Shown piece by piece: positions 1-8,861 of a stretch of DNA of 64,000 nt. Under the pieces are notes generated by a model. It did no database searches. It had not been told where the DNA came from and saw nothing but the letters and a program-made list of their open reading frames with translations. Within the stretch, counting starts at the first letter, position 1; each line of letters starts with the position of its first letter. A program made the translations under genes and the position numbers. The DNA lies in NCBI RefSeq assembly GCF_000754815.1, contig NZ_KN150747.1:219647-283646 (forward strand), in the 5' to 3' direction. The DNA is from Yersinia ruckeri ATCC 29473 (lineage in GTDB: Bacteria > Pseudomonadota > Gammaproteobacteria > Enterobacterales > Enterobacteriaceae).

Positions 1-365
1 AACCTGAGATAGTGACCATTGATAAAAGTGGTGCTAACACGGCAGCGCAGACCACACTTTCAACACTGACAAGCCAGAAGAAAACATGATCACTATCAGG
101 CATGACAATCTATATGAATAATCGGGTTGGGCAAGATCACCGGAATATCGAACGACGGATACGGCTGATGCTGGGATTTAAATCATTTCGTCGGGCTTAG
201 ACGATATTGGCGAGCATTGACAGTTAGTGCATATGATACGTGAAGGGCAATATCAGCACCCACACGGGGAGGATTATCCCCCCGACAGAGCAATTTTATT
301 TGTTGGCTGCCTAAAAGATCGGCAGCGCAACTTTTGCTGACTTGCCTACGCTAATGCGACAGAGC
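1..365 (+). pseudogene. IS6-family transposase, decayed 3' part with IS end
   Basis: Translation shows the C-terminal half of an IS6 (IS26-like) transposase: PEIVTIDKSGAN near the window start, then QDHRNIERRIR, LMLGFKSFRRA and, after stops, GNISTHTG and TEQFYLLAA. Several in-frame stops (in the 100-230 region) show it is dead. The element continues left of the window. Its terminal end is near 365, where the sequence reads outward into GACAGAGC, the mirror of the GGCTCTGTC type of IS6-family ends. The last 119 bases (247-365) recur inverted at 5041-5157, so this is the left arm of a pair flanking the McrBC-like module. Confidence 0.85.
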
Positions 366-463
366 AATTTTTATTGAGCAACATACAAACTTTACCATTT
401 AACATTTTGAAAATATGGGCTAATTGTTAACGAAAACTTGCGAATCTCCCTGTACATCAGCTA

Positions 464-2995
464 ATGTATAAAACTGATATTTTATGTAATTTAATGGGGT
501 TACCTATGGTATATCAGGATCCGTTGCCAAAACTTATCGTAAAAAAATCAACGCTATTAAACGAGAATCAGGGATTTGTAATCCCACTTTTGGAAGAAAT
601 TGAACCAGATGTTTTTAAACCTATAAGTAAGCAGGATTATCCAAGCGATATACTGATTACAAAGGGTTTTCCAAGTGTTGACGAACGTTTTGGAGTAACT
701 GATTTATTCGTATTAGCTGCCCACTCTTACGATGAGACGAAAAGTATAAAGGATGGAAAATCACGATACTGGGCAATGGGCTCTGATGCAGAAAATCTTG
801 CTCAGAATACGCTATTACCAGTATTAGAAATTAGTCTGCCGGATAAGCAAAATGGAATGTTGCCGCAGGATGTTATTCCGTTAAAACAACCATTTTTTAT
901 TCTTGATGGTACGGATTTATATGGCCCACTAACTAGTACTCAAAATGATGACAAACGTTATATAATTGAACCTCATGTCCACTCATTGCTAAGTTATGGA
1001 AAAGGTTTTTTAGGATGCTTCAAAGTTAGTGATTTAGAAAAAGCACTTGTTACAGTTATAGAAAACAATGTTGAAACATTATATGTATCGTCTTTCAAGA
1101 CTATTTCAAAATATAAATCAAAAAGTATTGACTATCTTTCTGACGATCAATTAATTAAAGTTGTTAATGCTCAAGGTTTTGGCAAAAAAGCACAGCCTTT
1201 AGGAAAAAAAGAAGCCCAACGTCTCCAACAAATAATTGCTGAAAGTGAGAAAACCAATCAGATTTTTAAACAATATGAAAGAGTTGAACGATTAAAGAAT
1301 TTACTAGATCGGTACTTGTCAGAGTCTGATATTGGTTATTCCTTGATAAAGGAATATTTAAACACGAATGCTGGAATGCGTTTTTTAGAAACGTATATCG
1401 AAGATAATAAGTCTTCACTCTTGCAAGAACATTTGGAAAAAGTAAGAGATGATGTTGAACAAGAGGAAAGTCGAATTCGTTCCAGCCTGAGTCGTCTTGA
1501 AGAGACATTAGTTAGTAAAGAAAATCAGCTACATGAATATGAACAAAAAGTTGAAAGTAAGAAGCGTGAAGTCGAAAATAAAATCGCTGAATTTGAAGCT
1601 GAAAAAGAAGATGCTATAAAGAAAAAATTAGAAGAAAAACAATTAAAACTTTCAACTGAAATTGACAAAGCTAAAGAGAATCTATCCCAAATAAATATAG
1701 ATATAGAAAAAAGAGCAAATTTACTTAATATCGCTAATGAGGCTGTGCAATTAAATAAAAGAAAAGACTATCTTGAAGAACATAATATGCTTCTCAAGTC
1801 TACTGCTGATGGATATCAAGATGTCTTAAGAACTACAAACAATCAAGATCTTGCTAAAAAAATTGGTGAGATGGAAGCCATCAATAAAGTATTAAATGGT
1901 CAGTCCTATCTTGATACGACAATGTTTGATGCTAAGCCTGTTGTATTTACTAGTGATGAACCTGAGCGAGTCGAAGATCTGATTGATTGCTTATGCTCCA
2001 AATTTTCCGAGGATGGTGGTAGAGATTTCTCTCAAGAGGAAATGACCAATCTTATAGTTTCAATTAATCAATCTTTCCTTACAGTTCTTAGTGGCCCCCC
2101 TGGGACTGGGAAAACATCAACTGCTACGAGACTTGCTGAGTCCCTGCATCTAGGGAGCCCCGCAGGCGATAAGAATTTTTTGTTTGTGCCTGTCGGGCGC
2201 GGTTGGGTATCAAGCCGGGATATTCTAGGCTTTTATAACTCTCTGAAGGGTGTTTACCAAGAATCACGTACAGGGTTATATGGTTTTTTACAGCATAAGA
2301 GTAATGGTGCTCAAAAATTAATACTTCTAGATGAAGCAAATTTATCATCAATGGAACATTATTGGTCTGATTTTATAGGGCTATGTGATGCTGAATATTG
2401 CTCAAGGGCGATAGATACAGGAATACCAAAAGATGATCTAAGATTCATCAATATTGATAATTCCGTTAGGTTTATTGCAACTATAAATAATGATTCAACA
2501 ACTGAACGATTATCTCCTAGGCTAATTGATAGGGCTCCTATAATAAACTTAGATATTTCTAATGATATGGCGCACAATTTTGCTGGAAAAAAATTGGAAG
2601 GGACAATAAGAATCGAGACTTTGAATAAACTATTATCCCCTCGAGAAGACATTGAATTATCAAAAGCAAATGACTTAATATTAAATCGTATTATTGAACA
2701 TTTATCAAAAAGAGACTCAAAATTAGGGAATTCAGTTCATATTAGTAAACGAAAAGTTAATGCCATTACGAACTACTGTTCCGTTGTTAGCCCTATTTTA
2801 GATAATGAAATTGCGATGGATTTCTCGATTGAACAACATATATTACCTCATATAGAGGGTTATGGTCAGGGCTTCAAAAATCGGTTAGGAGAACTCTCGG
2901 ATATTCTTGGACGTTCTTACCCTAGGTCATCCGCACAATTAGAACGAATTATTACTACTGGAAATGAGTTTACGAGCTCTTTCTCATACTTTTAA
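464..2995 (+). CDS. McrB-like AAA+ ATPase with long coiled coil (restriction-type motor)
   Basis: An 843-residue protein, much longer than E. coli McrB. Residues about 325-470 are Glu/Lys-rich heptads, a predicted coiled coil. The AAA+ core follows: Walker A GPPGTGKT at residues 544-551, Walker B LILLDEAN with D623-E624, and a sensor region near 670-690 reading ATINNDSTTERLSP and ending LIDRA. In McrB the equivalent segment carries the MNTADR-type GTPase signature; here it is of the NxD-TT kind, so nucleotide preference (GTP or ATP) is open. The N-terminal 300 residues may be the target sensor, but I recognise no domain there. It lies 15 bases upstream of the nuclease gene, clearly one operon. 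The start is uncertain: ATG 464 has a weak ribosome site, while ATG 506 is preceded by GGGG at good spacing. Function as a Type IV-like anti-phage motor is inferred. Confidence 0.8.
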   Translation: MYKTDILCNLMGLPMVYQDPLPKLIVKKSTLLNENQGFVIPLLEEIEPDVFKPISKQDYPSDILITKGFPSVDERFGVTDLFVLAAHSYDETKSIKDGKSRYWAMGSDAENLAQNTLLPVLEISLPDKQNGMLPQDVIPLKQPFFILDGTDLYGPLTSTQNDDKRYIIEPHVHSLLSYGKGFLGCFKVSDLEKALVTVIENNVETLYVSSFKTISKYKSKSIDYLSDDQLIKVVNAQGFGKKAQPLGKKEAQRLQQIIAESEKTNQIFKQYERVERLKNLLDRYLSESDIGYSLIKEYLNTNAGMRFLETYIEDNKSSLLQEHLEKVRDDVEQEESRIRSSLSRLEETLVSKENQLHEYEQKVESKKREVENKIAEFEAEKEDAIKKKLEEKQLKLSTEIDKAKENLSQINIDIEKRANLLNIANEAVQLNKRKDYLEEHNMLLKSTADGYQDVLRTTNNQDLAKKIGEMEAINKVLNGQSYLDTTMFDAKPVVFTSDEPERVEDLIDCLCSKFSEDGGRDFSQEEMTNLIVSINQSFLTVLSGPPGTGKTSTATRLAESLHLGSPAGDKNFLFVPVGRGWVSSRDILGFYNSLKGVYQESRTGLYGFLQHKSNGAQKLILLDEANLSSMEHYWSDFIGLCDAEYCSRAIDTGIPKDDLRFINIDNSVRFIATINNDSTTERLSPRLIDRAPIINLDISNDMAHNFAGKKLEGTIRIETLNKLLSPREDIELSKANDLILNRIIEHLSKRDSKLGNSVHISKRKVNAITNYCSVVSPILDNEIAMDFSIEQHILPHIEGYGQGFKNRLGELSDILGRSYPRSSAQLERIITTGNEFTSSFSYF

Positions 2996-3010
2996 GTTCG
3001 GGATGCGAAC

Positions 3011-4849
3011 ATGCAACTTGATATTATAATACTTTCAGGTGATCGTAGTGGGTTAGTAATAAATTTGGGTGAGCTGAGTTCACACAGTTCCATTACTTCA
3101 TGGGTAAAGGAAAATGAAGCATTAGAGTTGCGCTTAGAAGTTATAGGTTCGTATTCAGAAGCTGAAATAGTGTTATATGACCACCAGATAATAGCAACGG
3201 AAATCCTCGAAGATGAAGGGCGTACTGTTTTTGTTTGGAAGCCTAAACGTAGGTGGGGTGAACAGTATGAGTACTTATTCTTTAATTATTTTGGCATTGC
3301 AGAGTTTACGGTAAAACTTTTTAGCCATTCTTTCATTGATCCTGATTTCATCAACTTCCAACCTATAGAGGTACTTGCATCTAAAGCTAATGCTAAAAAT
3401 GTAGAATATATGTTATCTTATTTGGCAAAATTAAATGATGATGAACTCCATTCTATTTTCCAAACTACAAAATATAACTCGGGCTTTAAGGATGGAGTAA
3501 ACTCCCCTCGAAGTAATTTAGAACGATTGGAATATGCATTTCAACTTGTTTGTACTTTATTACCAGAAATTTTGAAAAAACCCATAACTAAACTTTTACC
3601 TATTCAGAAGATAATTAGCCCTAATGACTATAATGTTTTTGATGATTCATCATTAGGTTGGCTAATGTCAAACCTCTCTGTATTAGATGAGTGCGATGAT
3701 ATAAATCAATCTCATTTAATATATGGCACTAGAATGTATAGAGCATCTTCTCTTCAAGTATCTGAACTTGAGGAAAATACCGATGTTTATGAAAACTGGG
3801 TCGTTCATGGTTTCTTAGACCTTTTGATTGTTGAAATTTCCAATCAAATTTCCTCATACGATAATATTTTTCCTCAATCATCTAAATTATCAATCCCAAA
3901 ACCAGATGGATACTCTTCATTTTTTGATCAAATTAACAAATTCAGAAAGAGTTTATTAAATGGTCAGATAACAAGATGTGAGAAGTTAGCTAGTTCAGCA
4001 ACAAAGTTAAAATTTCATTTAGATAATTATCTTCCTGTTAGTCAAGTATTGAAACAAAGGCCTATCCTTACTCCAAAGGCGGCGGCAAATACAGCTTATC
4101 GTTCAATTTTTATTAATTTCATCAATTGGTTTGAAAAAAGCTCTCCTGATTGGTCAGTTTATGAAAATCTATTTGCGATAAAAAGTATTCCTATTTTATT
4201 TGAATCATACTCTTTTTATAGAGTAGCAGAGACGCTATCTGGTATTTTTGATGGTAAACAGAAAATAGGTAATTACTGGGAGGATAGTGTTGGAAATGAA
4301 ATAACATTGTTCCGTGAGCCTATTTACTGGATGAATAAGAATCGGAATATAGCAGATTCGATTTTTATTAACACTGAAGGCCTTTCTTCCACGAAAACAG
4401 GTATTAGAAAGCGAGACTATTCACATAGATACGCTCATCGAAGTCCAGATATTGTTATTGAGATTAAATTACCCAATGGTTTTCGAAAGCTACTTATTTT
4501 AGATGCTAAATATACTAGCGCTAAATTGGCTGTAGATAAACACTTGCCTGAATGTACAATGAAATATGTTCATGGAATACACTTGAAAGGGAGTGGGGCA
4601 ACGGTTGTTGATGCATTTACTATATTATATCCAGATGTGCAGGGTAATTTATATAGCTTTCATTCTTTTGAACATGATGTGTTTAGCGATAATCCAGTTA
4701 CCCCATCATTGCAATGTGTTGGGCTGGAGTTAAGTGAGTCAGAACATCAAGATAATTTATTTAAAGTTATAAACGCTACTCTATTAAATGCACTACGTCA
4801 TAGTTATAATAGTGAAGATATAAATAAATTAGAAAAAAAAGTAAATTAA
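3011..4849 (+). CDS. DUF2357 / PD-(D/E)XK nuclease, McrC-like partner
   Basis: A 612-residue protein. The N-terminal half resembles DUF2357 proteins (beta-rich start, then a stretch near residue 258 reading YENWVVHGFLD). The C-terminal part has a PD-(D/E)XK nuclease signature: PDIVIEIK with D480 and E484, then LLILDAKY with D498 and K500. Known two-gene systems couple such a nuclease to an McrB-like AAA+ motor, which is exactly the upstream neighbour, 15 bases away. By analogy with McrBC the motor would recruit and drive this subunit to cut modified or otherwise marked DNA; the substrate cannot be read from sequence. Both genes are intact and AT-rich compared with the core, consistent with transfer. 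Confidence 0.8.
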   Translation: MQLDIIILSGDRSGLVINLGELSSHSSITSWVKENEALELRLEVIGSYSEAEIVLYDHQIIATEILEDEGRTVFVWKPKRRWGEQYEYLFFNYFGIAEFTVKLFSHSFIDPDFINFQPIEVLASKANAKNVEYMLSYLAKLNDDELHSIFQTTKYNSGFKDGVNSPRSNLERLEYAFQLVCTLLPEILKKPITKLLPIQKIISPNDYNVFDDSSLGWLMSNLSVLDECDDINQSHLIYGTRMYRASSLQVSELEENTDVYENWVVHGFLDLLIVEISNQISSYDNIFPQSSKLSIPKPDGYSSFFDQINKFRKSLLNGQITRCEKLASSATKLKFHLDNYLPVSQVLKQRPILTPKAAANTAYRSIFINFINWFEKSSPDWSVYENLFAIKSIPILFESYSFYRVAETLSGIFDGKQKIGNYWEDSVGNEITLFREPIYWMNKNRNIADSIFINTEGLSSTKTGIRKRDYSHRYAHRSPDIVIEIKLPNGFRKLLILDAKYTSAKLAVDKHLPECTMKYVHGIHLKGSGATVVDAFTILYPDVQGNLYSFHSFEHDVFSDNPVTPSLQCVGLELSESEHQDNLFKVINATLLNALRHSYNSEDINKLEKKVN

Positions 4850-5037
4850 AGATACTGAGTTCAGATAAAATATCTAGACCCACTGTTATTGGGAAATATT
4901 GAGTTAAAGCTTGGGAATAAGTAAAGAGCGTGAGGCATCCATGCTCTTATGACGCAATAGCTAATTTTGAATTGTATCGTTCTGTCTGATAAGTCCCCCT
5001 CTTACTGACATCAAAAAACGCAGGTAACAGAGTTTTG
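4850..5037. other. Intergenic gap after the McrBC-like module
   Basis: No convincing coding region or strong hairpin was seen between the nuclease gene stop and the inverted IS6-family end that begins near 5038. Confidence 0.5.
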
Positions 5038-5157
5038 GGGCTCTGTCGCATTAGCGTAGGCAAGTCAGTAAAAGCTGCGCTGCTGATCTTTTAGCCAGCC
5101 AACAAATAAAATTGCTCCGACGGGGATAATCCTCCCCGTGTGGGTGCTGATATTGCC
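5038..5157 (-). mobile_element. IS6-family end remnant, inverted copy of the left arm
   Basis: Read on the minus strand this is over 90% identical by eye to 247-365: the same GGGCAATATCAGCACC start, CACACGGGGAGG core and CTAATGCGACAGAGCC end. It encodes the very C-terminus of an IS6-type transposase and the terminal repeat. The first copy faces right and this one left, so the McrBC-like pair lies between two inverted IS ends, as in a composite or pseudo-composite transposon. Confidence 0.85.
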
Positions 5158-5178
5158 CCACACTTTTTCATGCTCTCC

Positions 5179-5207
5179 TTGACAGCTTAAGACATCAGGC
5201 ATAGTAT
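5179..5207 (+). promoter_or_regulatory. Colicin gene promoter
   Basis: A perfect -35 TTGACA (5179-5184) and a 17-base spacer lead to TAGTAT (5202-5207) as -10. It points at the colicin gene and sits just upstream of the LexA box. Confidence 0.7.
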
Positions 5208-5217
5208 TTTGAAAGCA

Positions 5218-5233
5218 CTGTGTTTATATACAG
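5218..5233. promoter_or_regulatory. LexA (SOS) box of the colicin gene
   Basis: CTGT-N8-ACAG with the AT-rich centre GTTTATAT matches the LexA operator. It covers the expected transcription start about 10 bases after the -10 element. Many colicin genes have two overlapping boxes; a second clear one is not visible here. Confidence 0.8.
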
Positions 5234-5278
5234 TTGTTTCTTTGTTTTATTTTTAATTATGTCGAAGAGGAAAATACG

Positions 5279-6646
5279 ATGAGTGGTGGAGATGGTAAAG
5301 GCCATAACAGCGGAGCCCATAGTACAGGTGGAGTAAATGGTGGCCCGACTGGCCTTGGTGGAGGAGGAAGTCATGGAGGCGGAGTCGGTTCGGGTGAGGG
5401 GGCGTTTAAAGTGGCCTCACAGCGGTCAGAAGGCGGTTGGCTAAACAGCTATAACGCTGCAGGTCAGTTGATAGGTTCGACACGCCAATCAGGCAATGGC
5501 AGTGGTAATAGCGGTAACGGTGGCGGGTCTGCTAATAATGACGCGGAAAAGGCTAGACTGGCGGCCGAAGAGGCTAAACGTCAGGCCGAAGAGGCAGAGA
5601 TAAAACGAAAAGCGGCGGAAGATGCGGCTAAGTGGGATGCGGCCCATCCCGTAGAAGTGGCAGAACGGCAGGTGAATGAAGCTCAGCAACGTATGGATCA
5701 GGCCCTGCAGGATAAATCATCCGCAGAACAGCGAGCCGCGAACCATGATGCTGTTGCTAATGGTCTCCAGAATGAAGTCTCACCACTGCTAAAAGAAGCT
5801 CAGGAGTTCAGGGATAAATTCGCGAATCTCGCTAAAGGGGGGGCATTAGACCCTTCAATCCCCGCGCTTTATCATATGGCGCTGACTATGAATGCGGAAG
5901 CATCGCGTAAGAAGCAAGCCGCTGATCAGAAGCAAGCAAGTGCTAACAGCGAGCGCGCGGCTGCGGTTCAGTCCCGAAACGAAGCCAATGCAGCGAGTCA
6001 GCGTTTAGAACAAATGCGGCAGGAGAAAATCAAAGCGGAAGCTCACCTGAATGCGGTTCGTCAAAAAGTAGCAGAGGATAAAAAAGCTCAAGAAGAAAAT
6101 GACGCGGTGAAAGATGCGGTTAAATTTACTGCGGATTTTTATCAGACAGTGACAGAAAAGTATGGTGTTCAGTCGGCTAAAATAGCACAGGAATTGGCCG
6201 AGGCGGCTAAAGGAAAGCAGCTCCGTAGTGTTGATGAAGCATTAAAGGCTTTTGATAATTATAAGGATGTACTGAATAAAAAATTTAGCGTGAAAGACCG
6301 AGAGGCGATAGCGAAGGCGCTGGAATCGATTGACCGAGACCTGATGGCAAAGAATTTGGCCAAGTTCAGTAAGGCGTTTGGATTAGTAGGTAAGGCCATT
6401 GATGGAGTAGATGTTGTAAAAGAAATTAATAACGGTATGGAAACGGGAAATTGGAGACCTTTACTCGTTAAGCTAGAAACGTTGGCTGCTGGGAGAGGGG
6501 CAGCTTCGTTAGTTGCATTTACTTTTGGAGTCATGACTGCATCTCCATTAGGAATTTTAGGTTTTGGTTTGCTAATGGTCATTACCAGCACATTAATTAA
6601 TGATGCGTTAATTGAAAAGATAAATAAATACGTGTTTGACTTATAA
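5279..6646 (+). CDS. Pore-forming colicin (E-type N-terminus, E1-like channel)
   Basis: A 455-residue colicin. The ATG at 5279 is chosen because GAAGAGG lies 8 bases upstream and the protein then begins MSGGDGKGHNSGAHS, like E-group colicins. Residues 1-85 are a glycine-rich translocation segment, far shorter than in E2/E9. Residues about 90-285 form an alanine-rich coiled coil including KWDAAHPVEVAERQ, resembling the BtuB-binding domain of E2/E9-type colicins. From about 285 onward (AVKFTADFYQTVTEKYG, FDNYKDVLNKKFS, ending with a hydrophobic hairpin at 411-440) it matches colicin E1-type channel domains. It would depolarise the inner membrane of sensitive relatives. The receptor is inferred from resemblance only. 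The gene is SOS-regulated and convergent with its immunity gene. No lysis gene was found. Confidence 0.92.
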   Translation: MSGGDGKGHNSGAHSTGGVNGGPTGLGGGGSHGGGVGSGEGAFKVASQRSEGGWLNSYNAAGQLIGSTRQSGNGSGNSGNGGGSANNDAEKARLAAEEAKRQAEEAEIKRKAAEDAAKWDAAHPVEVAERQVNEAQQRMDQALQDKSSAEQRAANHDAVANGLQNEVSPLLKEAQEFRDKFANLAKGGALDPSIPALYHMALTMNAEASRKKQAADQKQASANSERAAAVQSRNEANAASQRLEQMRQEKIKAEAHLNAVRQKVAEDKKAQEENDAVKDAVKFTADFYQTVTEKYGVQSAKIAQELAEAAKGKQLRSVDEALKAFDNYKDVLNKKFSVKDREAIAKALESIDRDLMAKNLAKFSKAFGLVGKAIDGVDVVKEINNGMETGNWRPLLVKLETLAAGRGAASLVAFTFGVMTASPLGILGFGLLMVITSTLINDALIEKINKYVFDL

Positions 6647-6662
6647 TGTTTTAAAATTTAAG

Positions 6663-6690
6663 GCCCTATCGACTGATAGGGCTTTTTTTT
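6663..6690 (+). terminator. Colicin gene terminator
   Basis: Perfect 8-bp stem GCCCTATC/GATAGGGC with loop GACT, followed by eight T. The stop codon of the convergent immunity gene lies inside this hairpin. Confidence 0.9.
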
Positions 6691-7004
6691 ATACTTAAAA
6701 AAATAATACATAAAACTCCAAGTGGAATAGAAAATATAAAGCAAAATATATAATAAATGGCGTAAAGCCCATTCTTACCTATATCTTCGCTAAAAATTCC
6801 TTTATGCCAAAATTCTTTTTTAGTATAAATAAGAGCTATTATTTCGATTAGTTTTTTTGAAAAAGGGTATAGTAATGTACTTATAATTAATATGGACCAA
6901 GCTAAAATTAAATTATTTTCTAGCCAAGTGTTACTTTGCCATAAAAAAACGCACAGAAAAAAAACACCCCAGCCGACATTATTTATATAGTATTTCTTAT
7001 CCAT
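6666..7004 (-). CDS. Colicin E1-type immunity protein
   Basis: A 112-residue hydrophobic protein with three likely membrane segments (about 10-28, 32-50 and 82-105). It aligns with the colicin E1 immunity protein along its whole length: YYINNVGWG, YPFSKKLIEIIAL, a KKEF motif and IPLGVL...IKK near the C-terminus. It would sit in the inner membrane and block this colicin's channel domain. Its position, convergent with the colicin and starting beyond the shared terminator, is the standard layout for pore-forming colicins and allows constitutive expression. Its E1 resemblance independently supports the E1-type assignment of the channel domain. Confidence 0.88.
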   Translation of the reverse strand: MDKKYYINNVGWGVFFLCVFLWQSNTWLENNLILAWSILIISTLLYPFSKKLIEIIALIYTKKEFWHKGIFSEDIGKNGLYAIYYIFCFIFSIPLGVLCIIFLSIKKSPISR

Positions 7005-7163
7005 GTAAATACCTCATTTTCATTTGTGTCTATTTGTCTTTCTATTCATTTTATATAAGAATAATTATCTTATCTATACAGAAACACAGATAACTTGCTA
7101 ATTTTAAGTGTGCACTTTTAGATCTATTTTGTAAAGTCCGAAAAAATTTGGCAAATGAACTTC

Positions 7164-7500
7164 TTGAGATCCTTTTATTCTGAGCGTAATCTTCTGTCCA
7201 GAAACGAAAAAACCGCCTTTCGGCGGTTTCTCGCCGGATCCTTGAGCATCGAACTCTTGAATCCGGACGGTAACTGAGCTCTTCGCGGGAATTAGTCACC
7301 AAATCAGTTCTTGTAGTTTAGCCTCTAGAGGTAGACTTGGGGTTTGAAGTCCAGTGATGTTAAAAACCACTGCTAAGCAGTCTCATAAATCGACTCTGAT
7401 ACGATCCAGTCTCAAAATGACCAAAAATAGATATTTGGAACCACTTTTTCGCCCCTAATATGTAGTCTCATAAACCTAGATATTTCAGAATATTAGCTTC
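7164..7500 (+). ncRNA. ColE1-type RNA II promoter and 5' part of replication primer
   Basis: TTGAGA (7164-7169), a 17-base spacer and TAATCT (7187-7192) correspond to the RNA II promoter of ColE1/pMB1 plasmids, and the following bases match it segment by segment: GAGATCCTTTTATTCTGAG, then the hairpin, GCCGGATC, AACTCTT, CGGTAACTG and CCAAAT. Only about 300 bases of the primer region are visible before IS6-family sequence begins (about 7537). I could not find the downstream origin portion, so the replicon is truncated and presumably cannot replicate. The end coordinate is approximate. Confidence 0.8.
7206..7309 (-). ncRNA. ColE1-type RNA I (antisense copy-number RNA)
   Basis: On the minus strand, opposite the RNA II 5' region, a -10 TAAACT (7320-7315) precedes a start near 7309. 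The transcript would end at a terminator with stem AAACCGCC/GGCGGTTT (7210-7229) followed by T residues on the minus strand. The resulting length of about 104 nt fits the 108 nt of ColE1 RNA I. The -35 region looks degenerate, so expression is doubtful. Confidence 0.75.
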
Positions 7501-7759
7501 TTAACGTGTTTTTTCGCACCGTTGGCCCTCGAACCCCTAACTCAATACCCGCCAATATAGTTTGCGCCCGATGAAATGATTTAAATCCCAGCATCGGCCA
7601 TATCCGTTGTTTGATATTCCGATGATCTTATCCAACCCGGCTATTCATATAGATTTTTCTGCCTGATAATGATGATGTTTTTGTAAGTATCCCCTCAAAA
7701 CGGCCCATTCACTTTTAGAGATCTTCCGACATACTGATTATGTCCCCGAGGAGATCGCT

Positions 7760-8016
7760 ATGTGTAAAATCCGATTCACCGAGCACCAGATCATCGCCGT
7801 TCTGAAGTCTGTCGAAGCCAGACGCACCGGTGCCGCGAGGCCGCTATTTCCGAAGCCAGCTATTACAATTGGAAGGCGAAATATGGCGGGATGGAAGCCG
7901 CTGATATCAAAAAGATCAAAGATCTTGAAGACGAAAATCGTCGTCTGAAGCAGATGTTTGCCGAACTGAGTTTGGAATGCCGGACTCTGAAAGACATCAT
8001 CAAAAAAAAGCTTTAA
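7760..8016 (+). pseudogene. IS3-family OrfA, frameshifted
   Basis: It begins with the expected MCKIRFTEHQIIAVLK, but a small deletion/frameshift near 7825-7850 breaks the frame. In the next frame the usual OrfA C-terminus resumes: [31 protein letters not shown] and KDIIKKKL. The run of eight A before G (8002-8010) is the likely -1 programmed frameshift site used in IS3 elements to make OrfAB. With a broken OrfA, autonomous transposition is unlikely. Confidence 0.8.
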
Positions 8017-8861
8017 AACCAGCGATAAAGCGTGAGCTTGTCAACTATTTGACCGCGCAGTTTACGATGAGCATACGCCAGGCATGCAGGGCGTTATCGC
8101 TCAGCAGGACGGTGTTTTGTTACCAACTGGATACGCGACGTGATGAACCGGTGAGCCAGGTGCTGACCGAGGCGGCCGAGCGCTATCCTCGTTACGGCTT
8201 TAAGAAGCTTTTTCAGGTAATTCGCAGGCAGGGGCACGTCTGGAACCACAAGCGTATACACCGGATTTACTGTCTGTTGAAACTGAATTTTTGTCGTAAG
8301 GGTAAACAACGCCTGCCGGTGCCCAATCCGGCTCCGCTGGCAACGCCGGAAGCACTTAACCAAAGTTGGTCCATCGATTTTATGCCCGACGCATTGACAT
8401 GTGGTCGACGTTTTAGGACTTTCAACGTCGTGGATGATTTAACCAGCGAGGCGCTGGCTATCGACATTGACCTGAATATCCCTGCTCAGCGGGTCGTCCG
8501 GGTGCTGGACAGGATAGTAGCAAACCGTGGATATTCGCTGAAGATGCGGATGGATAATGGGCCGGAACTGATATCACTGACTTTGGCGCAATGGGCTGAA
8601 GAGCATGGTGTAGTGCTGGAATTTATCAAGCCAGGTAAGCCAACACAAAACGCGTTTATCGAACGATTTAACCGAACGTACCGGACAGAAATACTGGATT
8701 TTTATCTGTTCAGAACACTGAATGAAGTACGGGAAATCACGGAGCGCTGGCTGAATGAATACAACAGTGAGCGTCCCCATAAATCCCTGAATAACCTGAC
8801 ACCGGAAGAATACCGGCTAATGGCTGAGAAACCGGAAATCTCAAAAAGTGTGTGGAACTAA
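7977..8861 (+). CDS. IS3-family transposase OrfB (DDE integrase core)
   Basis: Encodes a complete IS407-type OrfB of about 290 residues with the DDE triad in SWSIDFM, RMDNGPE and NAFIERFNRTYR, and the C-terminal ERPHKSLNNLTPEEY motif. Normally produced as an OrfAB fusion by -1 frameshifting; the shown start is simply the open frame and translation from it alone is not expected. It lies within the IS at 7682-8877. Confidence 0.88.
   Translation: MPDSERHHQKKALKPAIKRELVNYLTAQFTMSIRQACRALSLSRTVFCYQLDTRRDEPVSQVLTEAAERYPRYGFKKLFQVIRRQGHVWNHKRIHRIYCLLKLNFCRKGKQRLPVPNPAPLATPEALNQSWSIDFMPDALTCGRRFRTFNVVDDLTSEALAIDIDLNIPAQRVVRVLDRIVANRGYSLKMRMDNGPELISLTLAQWAEEHGVVLEFIKPGKPTQNAFIERFNRTYRTEILDFYLFRTLNEVREITERWLNEYNSERPHKSLNNLTPEEYRLMAEKPEISKSVWN

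Noticed and set aside
5234-5278. Longer colicin start
   Set aside because: It would add a hydrophobic peptide overlapping the LexA box end; ATG 5279 has the ribosome site and the family N-terminus.
6646-7200. Search for a colicin lysis gene
   Set aside because: No small lipoprotein gene with a lipobox was found near the colicin.
7051-7302. Open frame of 83 codons on the minus strand
   Set aside because: It lies over the ColE1-type RNA I/RNA II region.
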